Origin: Hydractinia symbiolongicarpus
Lineage: Eukaryota > Cnidaria > Hydrozoa > Anthoathecata > Hydractiniidae
Direction: 5' to 3'
Assembly (NCBI RefSeq): GCF_029227915.1
Contig: NC_079877.1
Span: 31,337,851 to 31,401,850 of the forward strand
Length of the DNA: 64,000 nucleotides
Shown: piece after piece, positions 50,727 to 61,824 of the stretch
How the letters are laid out: each line of letters starts with the position of its first letter
How positions within the stretch are numbered: position 1 is the stretch's first letter
The notes under the pieces: generated by a model
Database searches by the model: none
What the model saw: the letters and a program-made list of their open reading frames with translations, nothing else
Told to the model about the DNA's origin: nothing
Position numbers and translations under genes: made by a program

Positions 50727-52962
50727 GTAATATCGGAAGAAAATCACTAAATACATGTTCGTACGAATAAGTGACGCAACCGTTGTAACTCAAACGGATT
50801 GACACCGTTAGTAAGTCAATGAAATGTAGTTTTTGAAACTGTCTCTATTTCCGCAGCGCGAGCTAACGGCTAGGATTGGTCCCACAGTAAAAAAATGACT
50901 TATTTATATTACTTTTTAATAAAGTGCTACCACAGCGCCCAGTGTAATCGCCGAGTTCCAGCAATCATGTCAAATTAAGAAGAATGTTATTTCTTGTAGT
51001 CAAACTGGCTCATTTATCACATTTATCAGGTCAAAGTCCAAAATCAGTTGAATTAAGTCCCATAGTCAAGCGTTTCACTGTTAAAAGCGATGCAACCTAG
51101 TAATATCCGAATACTATCGCTAAATACATGTTGGTATGAATATGTGACGCAACCCTTGTAACTCAAACAGTTTTATATCGCTAGAAAGTCAATGAAATGT
51201 AGTCATTGAAGCTGTTCCTATTTATTCAGCGCGTGCTAACGGCCAGGATTGGTCCCACAGCAAAAAAAGACTTATTTATCTAATTTTTTAAATAAGGTGC
51301 TACCACAGCGCCTAGTGTAATCGCTGAGTTCCGGCAATCATGTCAAATTAAGAAGAATGTTATTTCTTGGAGTCCAGTTGGCTCACTTATCACATTTATA
51401 AGGTCACAACCCAAAGTTAGTTCAATTAAGTTGCACAATCAATCGTTTCACTGTTAAAAGGGATACAACTTAGTAATATCGGAAAAAAATCACTAAATAC
51501 ATGTTGGTACGAATATGTGACGCAATCGTTGTAACTCAAACGGATTGATACTGTTAGAAAATCAATGAAATGTAGTTTTTGAAACTGTCTCTATTTCTTC
51601 AACGCTAACTAACGGCTAGGATTGGTCCCACAGTAAAAAATGACTTATTTATCTTTATTTTTTAATCAAGCGCTACCACAGCGCCCAGTTAAATCGCTGA
51701 GTTCCAGCAATCATGTCAAATTAAGAAGAATGTTAGTTCTTGTATTCAAACTGGCTCATTTATCACATTTATAAGGTCACAGTCCAAAATCATTTCAATT
51801 AAGTCCCTCAGTCAAACGTTTCACTGCTTAAAGCGATGCAACCTAGTAATATCCGAATATTATCGCTAAATACATGTGGGGACGAATATGTGACGCAACC
51901 GTTGGAACTCAAACGGATTGATACCGTTAGAAAGTCAATGAAATGTAGTTTTTGAGACTGTCGCTATTTATTCAGCGCGCGAAAACGGCTAGGATTGGTC
52001 CCACAGTAAAAATGACTTATTTACTTAAATTTTTAAATGAAGCGCTACCACAGCGCCTAGTGTAATCGCTGAGTTCCGGCAATCATGTCAAATTAAGAAG
52101 AATGTTATTTCTTGGAGTCCAGTTAGCTCACTTATCACATTTATAAGGTCACAACCCAAAGTTAGTTCAATTAAGTTGCACAATCAATCGTTTCACTGTT
52201 AAAAGCGATATGACTTAGTAATATCGGAAAGATATCACTAAATACATGTTGGTACGAATATGTGACGCAACAGTTGTAACTCAAACAGATTTATACCGCT
52301 AGAAAGTCAATGAAATGTAGTCTTTGAAACTGTTCCTATTTATTCAGCGCGTGCTAACGGCCAGGATTGGTCCCACAGCAAAGAAAGACTTATTTATCTA
52401 AATTTTAAAATGAAGCGCTACCACAGAGCCTAGTGAACTTGCTGAATTCCAGCAATCGTGTCGAATTAAGAAGAATGTTATTCCTCGGAGTCCAATTGGC
52501 TCATTTACCGCATTTATGAGGTCACAGTCCAGAATCAGTTCAATTAAATCCCACAGTCAATCGCTTCACTGTTAAAAGCGATAAAACTTAGGAATATCGG
52601 AAAAAATCACTAAATACAAGTTGGTACGAATATGTGACGCAACCGTTGTAACTCAAACGGATTGACAAAGTTAGAAAATCAATGAAATGTAGTTTTTGAA
52701 ACTGTCTCTATTTCTTCAGCGCGAACTACCGGCTAGGATTGGTCCAACAGTTAAAACTGACTTATTTATCTTAATTTTTTAATAAAGCGATACCACAGCG
52801 CCCAGTTTAATCGCTGAGTTAAAGCAATCATGTCAAATTAAGAAAAATGTTGGTTCTTGGAGTCCAATTGGCTCATTTATCAAATTTATAAGGTCACAGT
52901 CCAGAATCAGTTCAATTAAGTCCCACAGTCAATTGTTTCACTGTTAAAAGCGATACAACTTA

Positions 52963-53327
52963 GTAATATCGGAAGAAAATCACTAAATACATGTTCGTAC
53001 GAATATGTGACGCAACCGTTGTAACTCAAACGGATTGACACCGTTAGTAAGTCAATGAAATGTAGTTTTTTGAAACTGTCTCTATTTCTTTAGCGCGAAC
53101 TAACAGCTAGGATTGGTCCCACAGTAAAAAATAACTTATTTATCTACCTTTTTATATAGAGCGCTACCACAGGGCCTAGTGTATTCGCTAAATTCCAGCA
53201 ATCATGTCAAATTAAGATGAATGTTATTTCTTGTAGTCAAACTGGCTCATTTATCAGGTCAAAGTCAAAAATCAGTTCAATTAAGTCCCATAGTCAAGCG
53301 TTTCACTGTTAAAAGCGATGCAACCTA
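52963..53327 (+). repeat. Short monomer m143 (365 bp), start of the 12-mer
   Basis: It lacks nine bases in the TTTATCACATTTATCAGG segment (here TTTATCAGG, near 53250) and has one additional T in its T tract (TAGTTTTTTGAAAC). The direct repeat CATTTATCA next to the gap suggests slippage. The same nine-base loss recurs in m155 (57427-57791), showing that the segment was copied after the deletion. The duplicated region begins near 53107 inside this unit. Confidence 0.82.
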
Positions 53328-54445
53328 GTAATATCCGAATACTATCGCTAAATACATGTTGGTATGAATATGTGACGCAACCCTTGTAACTCAAACAATT
53401 TTATATCGCTAGAAAGTCAATGAAATGTAGTTTTTGAAACTGTCGCTATTTCTTCAGCGTGCGAAAACTGCTAAGATTGGTCCCACAGTAAAAAATGACT
53501 TATTTACTTAAATTTTTGAATGAAGCGCTACAACAGAGCCTAGTGAACTCGCTGAATTCCAGCAATCGTGTCGAATTAAGAAGAATGTTATTCCTTGGAG
53601 TCCAATTTGCTCATTTTCACATTTAAAAGGTCACAGTCCAGAATCAGTTCAATTAAGTCCCGCTGTCAATCGTTTCACTGTTAAAAGCGATACAACTTAG
53701 TAATATCGGAAAAAAATCACTAAATACATGTTGGTACGAATATGTGACGCAACCGTTGTAACTCAAACAGATTGACACCGTTAGAAAATCAATGAAATGT
53801 AGTTTTTGAAACTGTCTCTATTTCTTCAACGCTAACTAACTGCTAGGATTGGTCCCACAGTGAAAAATGACTTATTTATCTTCATTTTTTAATAAAGCGC
53901 TACCACAGCGCCCAGTTAAATCGCTGAGTTCCAGCAATCATGTCAAATTAAGAAGAATGTTAGTTCTTGTATTCAAACTGGCTCATTTATCACATTTATA
54001 AGGTCAAAGTCCAAAATCAGTTCAATTAAGTCCCACAGTCAAACGTTTCACTGCTAAAAGCGATGCAACCTAGTAATATCCGAATACTATCGCTAAATAC
54101 ATGTGGGGACGAATATGTGACGCAACCGTTGGAACTCAAACGGATTGATACCGTTAGAAAGTCAATGAAATGTAGTTTTTGAAACTGTTGCTATTTCTTC
54201 AACGCGCGAAAACGGCTAGGATTGGTCCCACAGTAAAAAATGACTTATTTACTTAAATTTTTAAATGAAGCGCTACCACAGCGCGCAGTGTAATCGCTGA
54301 GTTCCGGCAATCATGTCAAATTAAGAAGAATGTTATTTCTTGGAGTCCAGTTGGCTCACTTATCACATTTATAAGGTCACAGCCCAAAGTTAGTTCAATT
54401 AAGTTGCACAGTCAATCGTTTCACTGTTAAAAGCGATATGACTTA

Positions 54446-55563
54446 GTAATATCGGAAAGATATCACTAAATACATGTTGGTACGAATATGTGACGCAACC
54501 GTTGTAACTCAAACAAATTTATACCGCTAGAAGGTCAATGAAATGTAGTTATTGAAACTGTTCCTATTTATTCAGCGCGTGCTAACGGCCAGGATTGGTC
54601 CCACAGCAAAGAAAGACTTATTTATCTAAATTTTTAAATAAAGTGCTACCAAAGAGACTAGTGAACTCGCTGAATTCCAGTAATCGTGTCGAATTAAGAA
54701 GAATGTTATTCCTTGGAATCCAATTGGCTCATTTACCGCATTTATAAGGTCACAGTCCAGAATCAGTTCAATTAAATCCCACAGTCAATCGCTTCACTGT
54801 TAAAAGCGATACAACTTAGTAATATCGGAAAAAATCACTAAATACAAGTTGGTACGAATTTGTGACACAACCGTTGTAACTCAAACGGATTGACACAGTT
54901 AGAAACTCAATGAAATGTAGTTTGTGAAACTGTCTCTATTTCTTCAGCCCGAACGACCGGGTAGGATTGGTCCGACAGTGAAAAATGACTTATTTATCTT
55001 AATTCTTTAATAAAGCGCTACCACAGCGCGCAGTGTAATCGCTGAGTTCCGGCAATCATGTCAAATTAAAAAGAATGTTATTTCTTGGAGTCCAGTTGGC
55101 TCACTTATCACATTTATAAGGTCACAGCCCAAAGTTAGTTCAATTAAGTTGCACAGTCAATCGTTTCACTGTTAAAAGCGATATGACTTAGTAATATCGG
55201 AAGAAAATCACTAAATACATGTTGGTACGAATATGTGACGCAACCGTTGTAACTTAAACAGATTGACACCGTTAGAAAGTCAATGAAATGTAGTTTTTGA
55301 AACTGTCTCTATTTCTTCAGCGCGCGAAAACGGCTAGGATTGGTCCCACAGTAAAAAATGACTTATTTACTTAAATTTTTAAATGAAGCGCTACCACAGC
55401 GCGCAGTGTAATCGCTGAGTTCCGGCAATCATGTCAAATTAAGAAGAATGTTATTTCTTGGAGTCCAGTTGGCTCATTTATCACATTTATAAGGTCACAG
55501 CCCAAAGTTAGTTCAATTAAGTTGCACAGTCAATCGTTTCACTGTTAAAAGCGATATGACTTA
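54446..55563 (+). repeat. Inner trimer G-H-x1 (m147-m149, 1118 bp)
   Basis: Units at 54446, 54819 and 55191. G and H are repeated almost unchanged 1118 bp later (55564, 55937), and the third unit differs (x1 here, x2 there) only in its middle and tail. The pair recurs at 58910/60028 and 61891/63009. The trimer duplication therefore predates the 12-mer duplication. Confidence 0.85.
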
Positions 55564-56681
55564 GTAATATCGGAAAGATATCACTAAATACATGTTGGTA
55601 CGAATATGTGACGCAACCGTTGTAACTCAAACAAATTTATACCGCTAGAAGGTCAATGAAATGTAGTTATTGAAACTGTTCCTATTTATTCAGCGCGTGC
55701 TAACGGCCAGGATTGGTCCCACAGCAAAGAAAGACTTATTTATCTAAATTTTTAAATAAAGTGCTACCAAAGAGACTAGTGAACTCGCTGAATTCCAGTA
55801 ATCGTGTCGAATTAAGAAGAATGTTATTCCTTGGAATCCAATTGGCTCATTTACCGCATTTATAAGGTCACAGTCCAGAATCAGTTCAATTAAATCCCAC
55901 AGTCAATCGCTTCACTGTTAAAAGCGATACAACTTAGTAATATCGGAAAAAATCACTAAATACAAGTTGGTACGAATTTGTGACACAACCGTTGTAACTC
56001 AAACGGATTGACACAGTTAGAAACTCAATGAAATGTAGTTTGTGAAACTGTCTCTATTTCTTCAGCCCGAACGACCGGGTAGGATTCGTCCGACAGTGAA
56101 AAATGACTTATTTATCTTAATTCTTTAATAAAGCGCTACCACAGCGCGCAGTGTAATCGCTGAGTTCCGGCAATCATGTCAAATTAAAAAGAATGTTATT
56201 TCTTGGAGTCCTGTTGGCTCACTTATCACATTTATAAGGTCACAGCCCAAAGTTAGTTCAATTAAGTTGCACAGTCAATCGTTTCACTGTTAAAAGCGAT
56301 ATGACTTAGTAATATCGGAAGAAAATCACTAAATACATGTTGGTACGAATATGTGACGCAACCGTTGTAACTTAAACGGATTAACACCGTTAGAAAGTCA
56401 ATGAAATGTAGTTTTTGAAACTGTCTCTATTTCTTCAGCGCGAACTAACGGCTAGGATTGGTCCCACGGTAAAAAATGACTTATTTATCTTAATTTTTTA
56501 ACAAAGCGCTACCACAGAGCCTAATGTAACCGCTGAATTCCAGATATCATGTCAAATTAAGAAGAATGTTATTCCTTGGAGACCAATTGACTCATTTATC
56601 ACATTAATAAGATCACATTCCAGAATCAGTTCAATTAATTCCCACAGCCAGTCGTTTCACTGTTAAAAGCAATACAAGTTA
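55564..56681 (+). repeat. Inner trimer G-H-x2 (m150-m152, 1118 bp)
   Basis: Second copy of the inner trimer. Its H unit (m151, 55937) reads GGATTCGTCCGACAG where m148 reads GGATTGGTCCGACAG. That difference is kept in the corresponding pairs m160/m163 and m168/m171, so it existed before the larger duplication. Confidence 0.85.
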
Positions 56682-57570
56682 GTAATGTCGGAAGAAAATC
56701 ACTAAATACATGTTGGTGCAAAAATGTGACGCAACCGTTGTAACTCAAACAGATTTATACCGTTAGAAAGTCAATGAAATGTAGTCTTTGAAACTGTTCC
56801 TATTTATTCAGCGCGTGTTAACGGCCAGGATTGGTCCCACAGCAAAGAAAGACTTATTTATCTAAATTTTTAAATAAATTGCTATCACAGAGCCTAGTGT
56901 ACTCGCTAAATTCCAGCAATCGCGTCGAATTAAGAAGAATGTTTTTCCTTGGAGTCCAATTGGCTCATTTACCGCATTTATGAGGTCACAGTCCAGAATC
57001 AGTTCAATTAAATCCCACAGTCAATCGCTTCACTGTTAAAAGCGATGCAACTTAGTAATATCGGAAAAAATCAATAAATACATGTTGGTACGAATATGTG
57101 ACGCAATCGTTGTAACTCAAACGGATTGAAACAGTTAGAAAATTAATGAAATGTAGTTTTTGAAACTGTCTCTATTTCTTCAGCGCGAACTGCCGGCTAG
57201 GATTGGTCCGACAGTTAAAAATGGTTTATTTATCTTAATTTTTTAATAAAGCGCTTCCACAGCGCCCAGTGTAATCGCTGAGTTCCAGCAATCATGTCAA
57301 ATTAAGAAGAATTTTATTTCTTGTAGTCAAACTGGCTCATTTATCACATTTATAAGGTCAAAGTCCAAAATCAGTTCAATTAAGTCCCATAGTCAAACGT
57401 TTCACTCTTAAAAGCGATATAACGTAGTAATATCGGAAAAAAAATCGCTAAATACATGCTGGTACGAATATATGACGCAACCGTTGTAACTCAAACGGAT
57501 TGACACCGTTAGAAAATTAATGAAATGTAGTTTTTGAAACTGTCTCTATTTCTTCAGCGCGAACTACAGG

Positions 57571-60500
57571 CTAGGATTGGTCCCACAGTAAAAAATAACT
57601 TATTTATCTACCTTTTTATATAGAGCGCTACCACAGGGCCTAGTGTATTCGCTAAATTCCAGCAATCATGTCAAATTAAGATGAATGTTATTTCTTGTAG
57701 TCAAACTGGCTCATTTATCAGGTCAAAGTCAAAAATCAGTTCAATTAAGTCCCATAGTCAAGCGTTTCACTGTTAAAAGCGATGCAACCTAGTAATATCC
57801 GAATACTATCGCTAAATACATGTTGGTATGAATATGTGACGCAACCCTTGTAACTCAAACAATTTTATATCGCTAGAAAGTCAATGAAATGTAGTTTTTG
57901 AAACTGTCGCTATTTCTTCAGCGTGCGAAAACTGCTAAGATTGGTCCCACAGTAAAAAATGACTTATTTACTTAAATTTTTGAATGAAGCGCTACAACAG
58001 AGCCTAGTGAACTCGCTGAATTCCAGCAATCGTGTCGAATTAAGAAGAATGTTATTCCTTGGAGTCCAATTTGCTCATTTTCACATTTAAAAGGTCACAG
58101 TCCAGAATCAGTTCAATTAAGTCCCGCTGTCAATCGTTTCACTGTTAAAAGCGATACAACTTAGTAATATCGGAAAAAAATCACTAAATACATGTTGGTA
58201 CGAATATGTGACGCAACCGTTGTAACTCAAACAGATTGACACCGTTAGAAAATCAATGAAATGTAGTTTTTGAAACTGTCTCTATTTCTTCAACGCTAAC
58301 TAACTGCTAGGATTGGTCCCACAGTGAAAAATGACTTATTTATCTTCATTTTTTAATAAAGCGCTACCACAGCGCCCAGTTAAATCGCTGAGTTCCAGCA
58401 ATCATGTCAAATTAAGAAGAATGTTAGTTCTTGTATTCAAACTGGCTCATTTATCACATTTATAAGGTCAAAGTCCAAAATCAGTTCAATTAAGTCCCAC
58501 AGTCAAACGTTTCACTGCTAAAAGCGATGCAACCTAGTAATATCCGAATACTATCGCTAAATACATGTGGGGACGAATATGTGACGCAACCGTTGGAACT
58601 CAAACGGATTGATACCGTTAGAAAGTCAATGAAATGTAGTTTTTGAAACTGTTGCTATTTCTTCAACGCGCGAAAACGGCTAGGATTGGTCCCACAGTAA
58701 AAAATGACTTATTTACTTAAATTTTTAAATGAAGCGCTACCACAGCGCGCAGTGTAATCGCTGAGTTCCGGCAATCATGTCAAATTAAGAAGAATGTTAT
58801 TTCTTGGAGTCCAGTTGGCTCACTTATCACATTTATAAGGTCACAGCCCAAAGTTAGTTCAATTAAGTTGCACAGTCAATCGTTTCACTGTTAAAAGCGA
58901 TATGACTTAGTAATATCGGAAAGATATCACTAAATACATGTTGGTACGAATATGTGACGCAACCGTTGTAACTCAAACAAATTTATACCGCTAGAAGGTC
59001 AATGAAATGTAGTTATTGAAACTGTTCCTATTTATTCAGCGCGTGCTAACGGCCAGGATTGGTCCCACAGCAAAGAAAGACTTATTTATCTAAATTTTTA
59101 AATAAAGTGCTACCAAAGAGACTAGTGAACTCGCTGAATTCCAGTAATCGTGTCGAATTAAGAAGAATGTTATTCCTTGGAATCCAATTGGCTCATTTAC
59201 CGCATTTATAAGGTCACAGTCCAGAATCAGTTCAATTAAATCCCACAGTCAATCGCTTCACTGTTAAAAGCGATACAACTTAGTAATATCGGAAAAAATC
59301 ACTAAATACAAGTTGGTACGAATTTGTGACACAACCGTTGTAACTCAAACGGATTGACACAGTTAGAAACTCAATGAAATGTAGTTTGTGAAACTGTCTC
59401 TATTTCTTCAGCCCGAACGACCGGGTAGGATTGGTCCGACAGTGAAAAATGACTTATTTATCTTAATTCTTTAATAAAGCGCTACCACAGCGCGCAGTGT
59501 AATCGCTGAGTTCCGGCAATCATGTCAAATTAAAAAGAATGTTATTTCTTGGAGTCCAGTTGGCTCACTTATCACATTTATAAGGTCACAGCCCAAAGTT
59601 AGTTCAATTAAGTTGCACAGTCAATCGTTTCACTGTTAAAAGCGATATGACTTAGTAATATCGGAAGAAAATCACTAAATACATGTTGGTACGAATATGT
59701 GACGCAACCGTTGTAACTTAAACAGATTGACACCGTTAGAAAGTCAATGAAATGTAGTTTTTGAAACTGTCTCTATTTCTTCAGCGCGCGAAAACGGCTA
59801 GGATTGGTCCCACAGTAAAAAATGACTTATTTACTTAAATTTTTAAATGAAGCGCTACCACAGCGCGCAGTGTAATCGCTGAGTTCCGGCAATCATGTCA
59901 AATTAAGAAGAATGTTATTTCTTGGAGTCCAGTTGGCTCATTTATCACATTTATAAGGTCACAGCCCAAAGTTAGTTCAATTAAGTTGCACAGTCAATCG
60001 TTTCACTGTTAAAAGCGATATGACTTAGTAATATCGGAAAGATATCACTAAATACATGTTGGTACGAATATGTGACGCAACCGTTGTAACTCAAACAAAT
60101 TTATACCGCTAGAAGGTCAATGAAATGTAGTTATTGAAACTGTTCCTATTTATTCAGCGCGTGCTAACGGCCAGGATTGGTCCCACAGCAAAGAAAGACT
60201 TATTTATCTAAATTTTTAAATAAAGTGCTACCAAAGAGACTAGTGAACTCGCTGAATTCCAGTAATCGTGTCGAATTAAGAAGAATGTTATTCCTTGGAA
60301 TCCAATTGGCTCATTTACCGCATTTATAAGGTCACAGTCCAGAATCAGTTCAATTAAATCCCACAGTCAATCGCTTCACTGTTAAAAGCGATACAACTTA
60401 GTAATATCGGAAAAAATCACTAAATACAAGTTGGTACGAATTTGTGACACAACCGTTGTAACTCAAACGGATTGACACAGTTAGAAACTCAATGAAATGT

Positions 60501-61824
60501 AGTTTGTGAAACTGTCTCTATTTCTTCAGCCCGAACGACCGGGTAGGATTCGTCCGACAGTGAAAAATGACTTATTTATCTTAATTCTTTAATAAAGCGC
60601 TACCACAGCGCGCAGTGTAATCGCTGAGTTCCGGCAATCATGTCAAATTAAAAAGAATGTTATTTCTTGGAGTCCAGTTGGCTCACTTATCACATTTATA
60701 AGGTCACAGCCCAAAGTTAGTTCAATTAAGTTGCACAGTCAATCGTTTCACTGTTAAAAGCGATATGACTTAGTAATATCGGAAGAAAATCACTAAATAC
60801 ATGTTGGTACGAATATGTGACGCAACCGTTGTAACTTAAACGGATTAACACCGTTAGAAAGTCAATGAAATGTAGTTTTTGAAACTGTCTCTATTTCTTC
60901 AGCGCGAACTAACGGCTAGGATTGGTCCCACGGTAAAAAATGACTTATTTATCTTAATTTTTTAACAAAGCGCTACCACAGAGCCTAATGTAACCGCTGA
61001 ATTCCAGATATCATGTCAAATTAAGAAGAATGTTATTCCTTGGAGACCAATTGACTCATTTATCACATTAATAAGATCACATTCCAGAATCAGTTCAATT
61101 AATTCCCACAGCCAGTCGTTTCACTGTTAAAAGCAATACAAGTTAGTAATGTCGGAAGAAAATCACTAAATACATGTTGGTGCAAAAATGTGACGCAACC
61201 GTTGTAACTCAAACAGATTTATACCGTTAGAAAGTCAATGAAATGTAGTCTTTGAAACTGTTCCTATTTATTCAGCGCGTGTTAACGGCCAGGATTGGTC
61301 CCACAGCAAAGAAAGACTTATTTATCTAAATTTTTAAATAAATTGCTATCACAGAGCCTAGTGTACTCGCTAAATTCCAGCAATCGCGTCGAATTAAGAA
61401 GAATGTTTTTCCTTGGAGTCCAATTGGCTCATTTACCGCATTTATGAGGTCACAGTCCAGAATCAGTTCAATTAAATCCCACAGTCAATCGCTTCACTGT
61501 TAAAAGCGATGCAACTTAGTAATATCGGAAAAAATCAATAAATACATGTTGGTACGAATATGTGACGCAATCGTTGTAACTCAAACGGATTGAAACAGTT
61601 AGAAAATTAATGAAATGTAGTTTTTGAAACTGTCTCTATTTCTTCAGCGCGAACTGCCGGCTAGGATTGGTCCGACAGTTAAAAATGGTTTATTTATCTT
61701 AATTTTTTAATAAAGCGCTTCCACAGCGCCCAGTGTAATCGCTGAGTTCCAGCAATCATGTCAAATTAAGAAGAATTTTATTTCTTGTAGTCAAACTGGC
61801 TCATTTATCACATTTATAAGGTCA
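57571..61824 (+). repeat. 12-mer HOR, copy 2 (4254 bp matched)
   Basis: Matches copy 1 base for base over most of its length, as far as I could read. One difference found is CAGTTGG in m163 against CTGTTGG in m151. It ends in the tail of m166, where sequence switches from the m154 type to the m158 type within the ATCACATTTATAAGGTCA segment (61807-61824). Confidence 0.9.

Larger units (their letters stand above)
38432..53106 (+). repeat. Domain F: degenerate six-type cycle I-K-L-N-G-H
   Basis: Monomer starts (m104-m143): 38432, 38805, 39176, 39549, 39921, 40294, 40666, 41036, 41409, 41781, 42155, 42527, 42900, 43272, 43645, 44018, 44391, 44765, 45137, 45510, 45882, 46255, 46627, 47000, 47374, 47746, 48119, 48491, 48864, 49236, 49608, 49981, 50354, 50727, 51100, 51473, 51846, 52218, 52591, 52963. 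Markers: K, CAGTTTTATATCGC and TCATTGAAGCTG; L, TTCAACGCTAAC; N, TGTGGGGACG; G, GGAAAGATATC; H, ACACAGTTAG; I, GTTAGTAAGTC. The complete order I K L N G H is read at m120-m125, m127-m132 and m137-m142. Elsewhere units are missing, added (G at m126) or fused (m112, m115, m119, m128, m133, m135, m138). Confidence 0.78.
53107..57360 (+). repeat. 12-mer HOR, copy 1 (4254 bp matched)
   Basis: Runs from the second half of m143 to the tail of m154. Order: K/N chimera, L, N, G, H, x1, G, H, x2, then two units at 56682 and 57055. x1 (55191) has AACTTAAACAGATTG and GCGCGCGAAAACGGC; x2 (56309) has AACTTAAACGGATTAAC and CCCACGGTAAA. H units here have the GCCCGAACGACCGGG form. The 210 bp between the copies (57361-57570, end of m154 and start of m155) is ordinary satellite sequence not shared with copy 2's end. 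Confidence 0.9.

Noticed and set aside
53107-61824. Assembly duplication instead of true HOR
   Set aside because: Cannot be excluded without reads, but a substitution (CTGTTGG versus CAGTTGG) and unequal spacing to the third copy fit genuine repeat units, so it is annotated as real.
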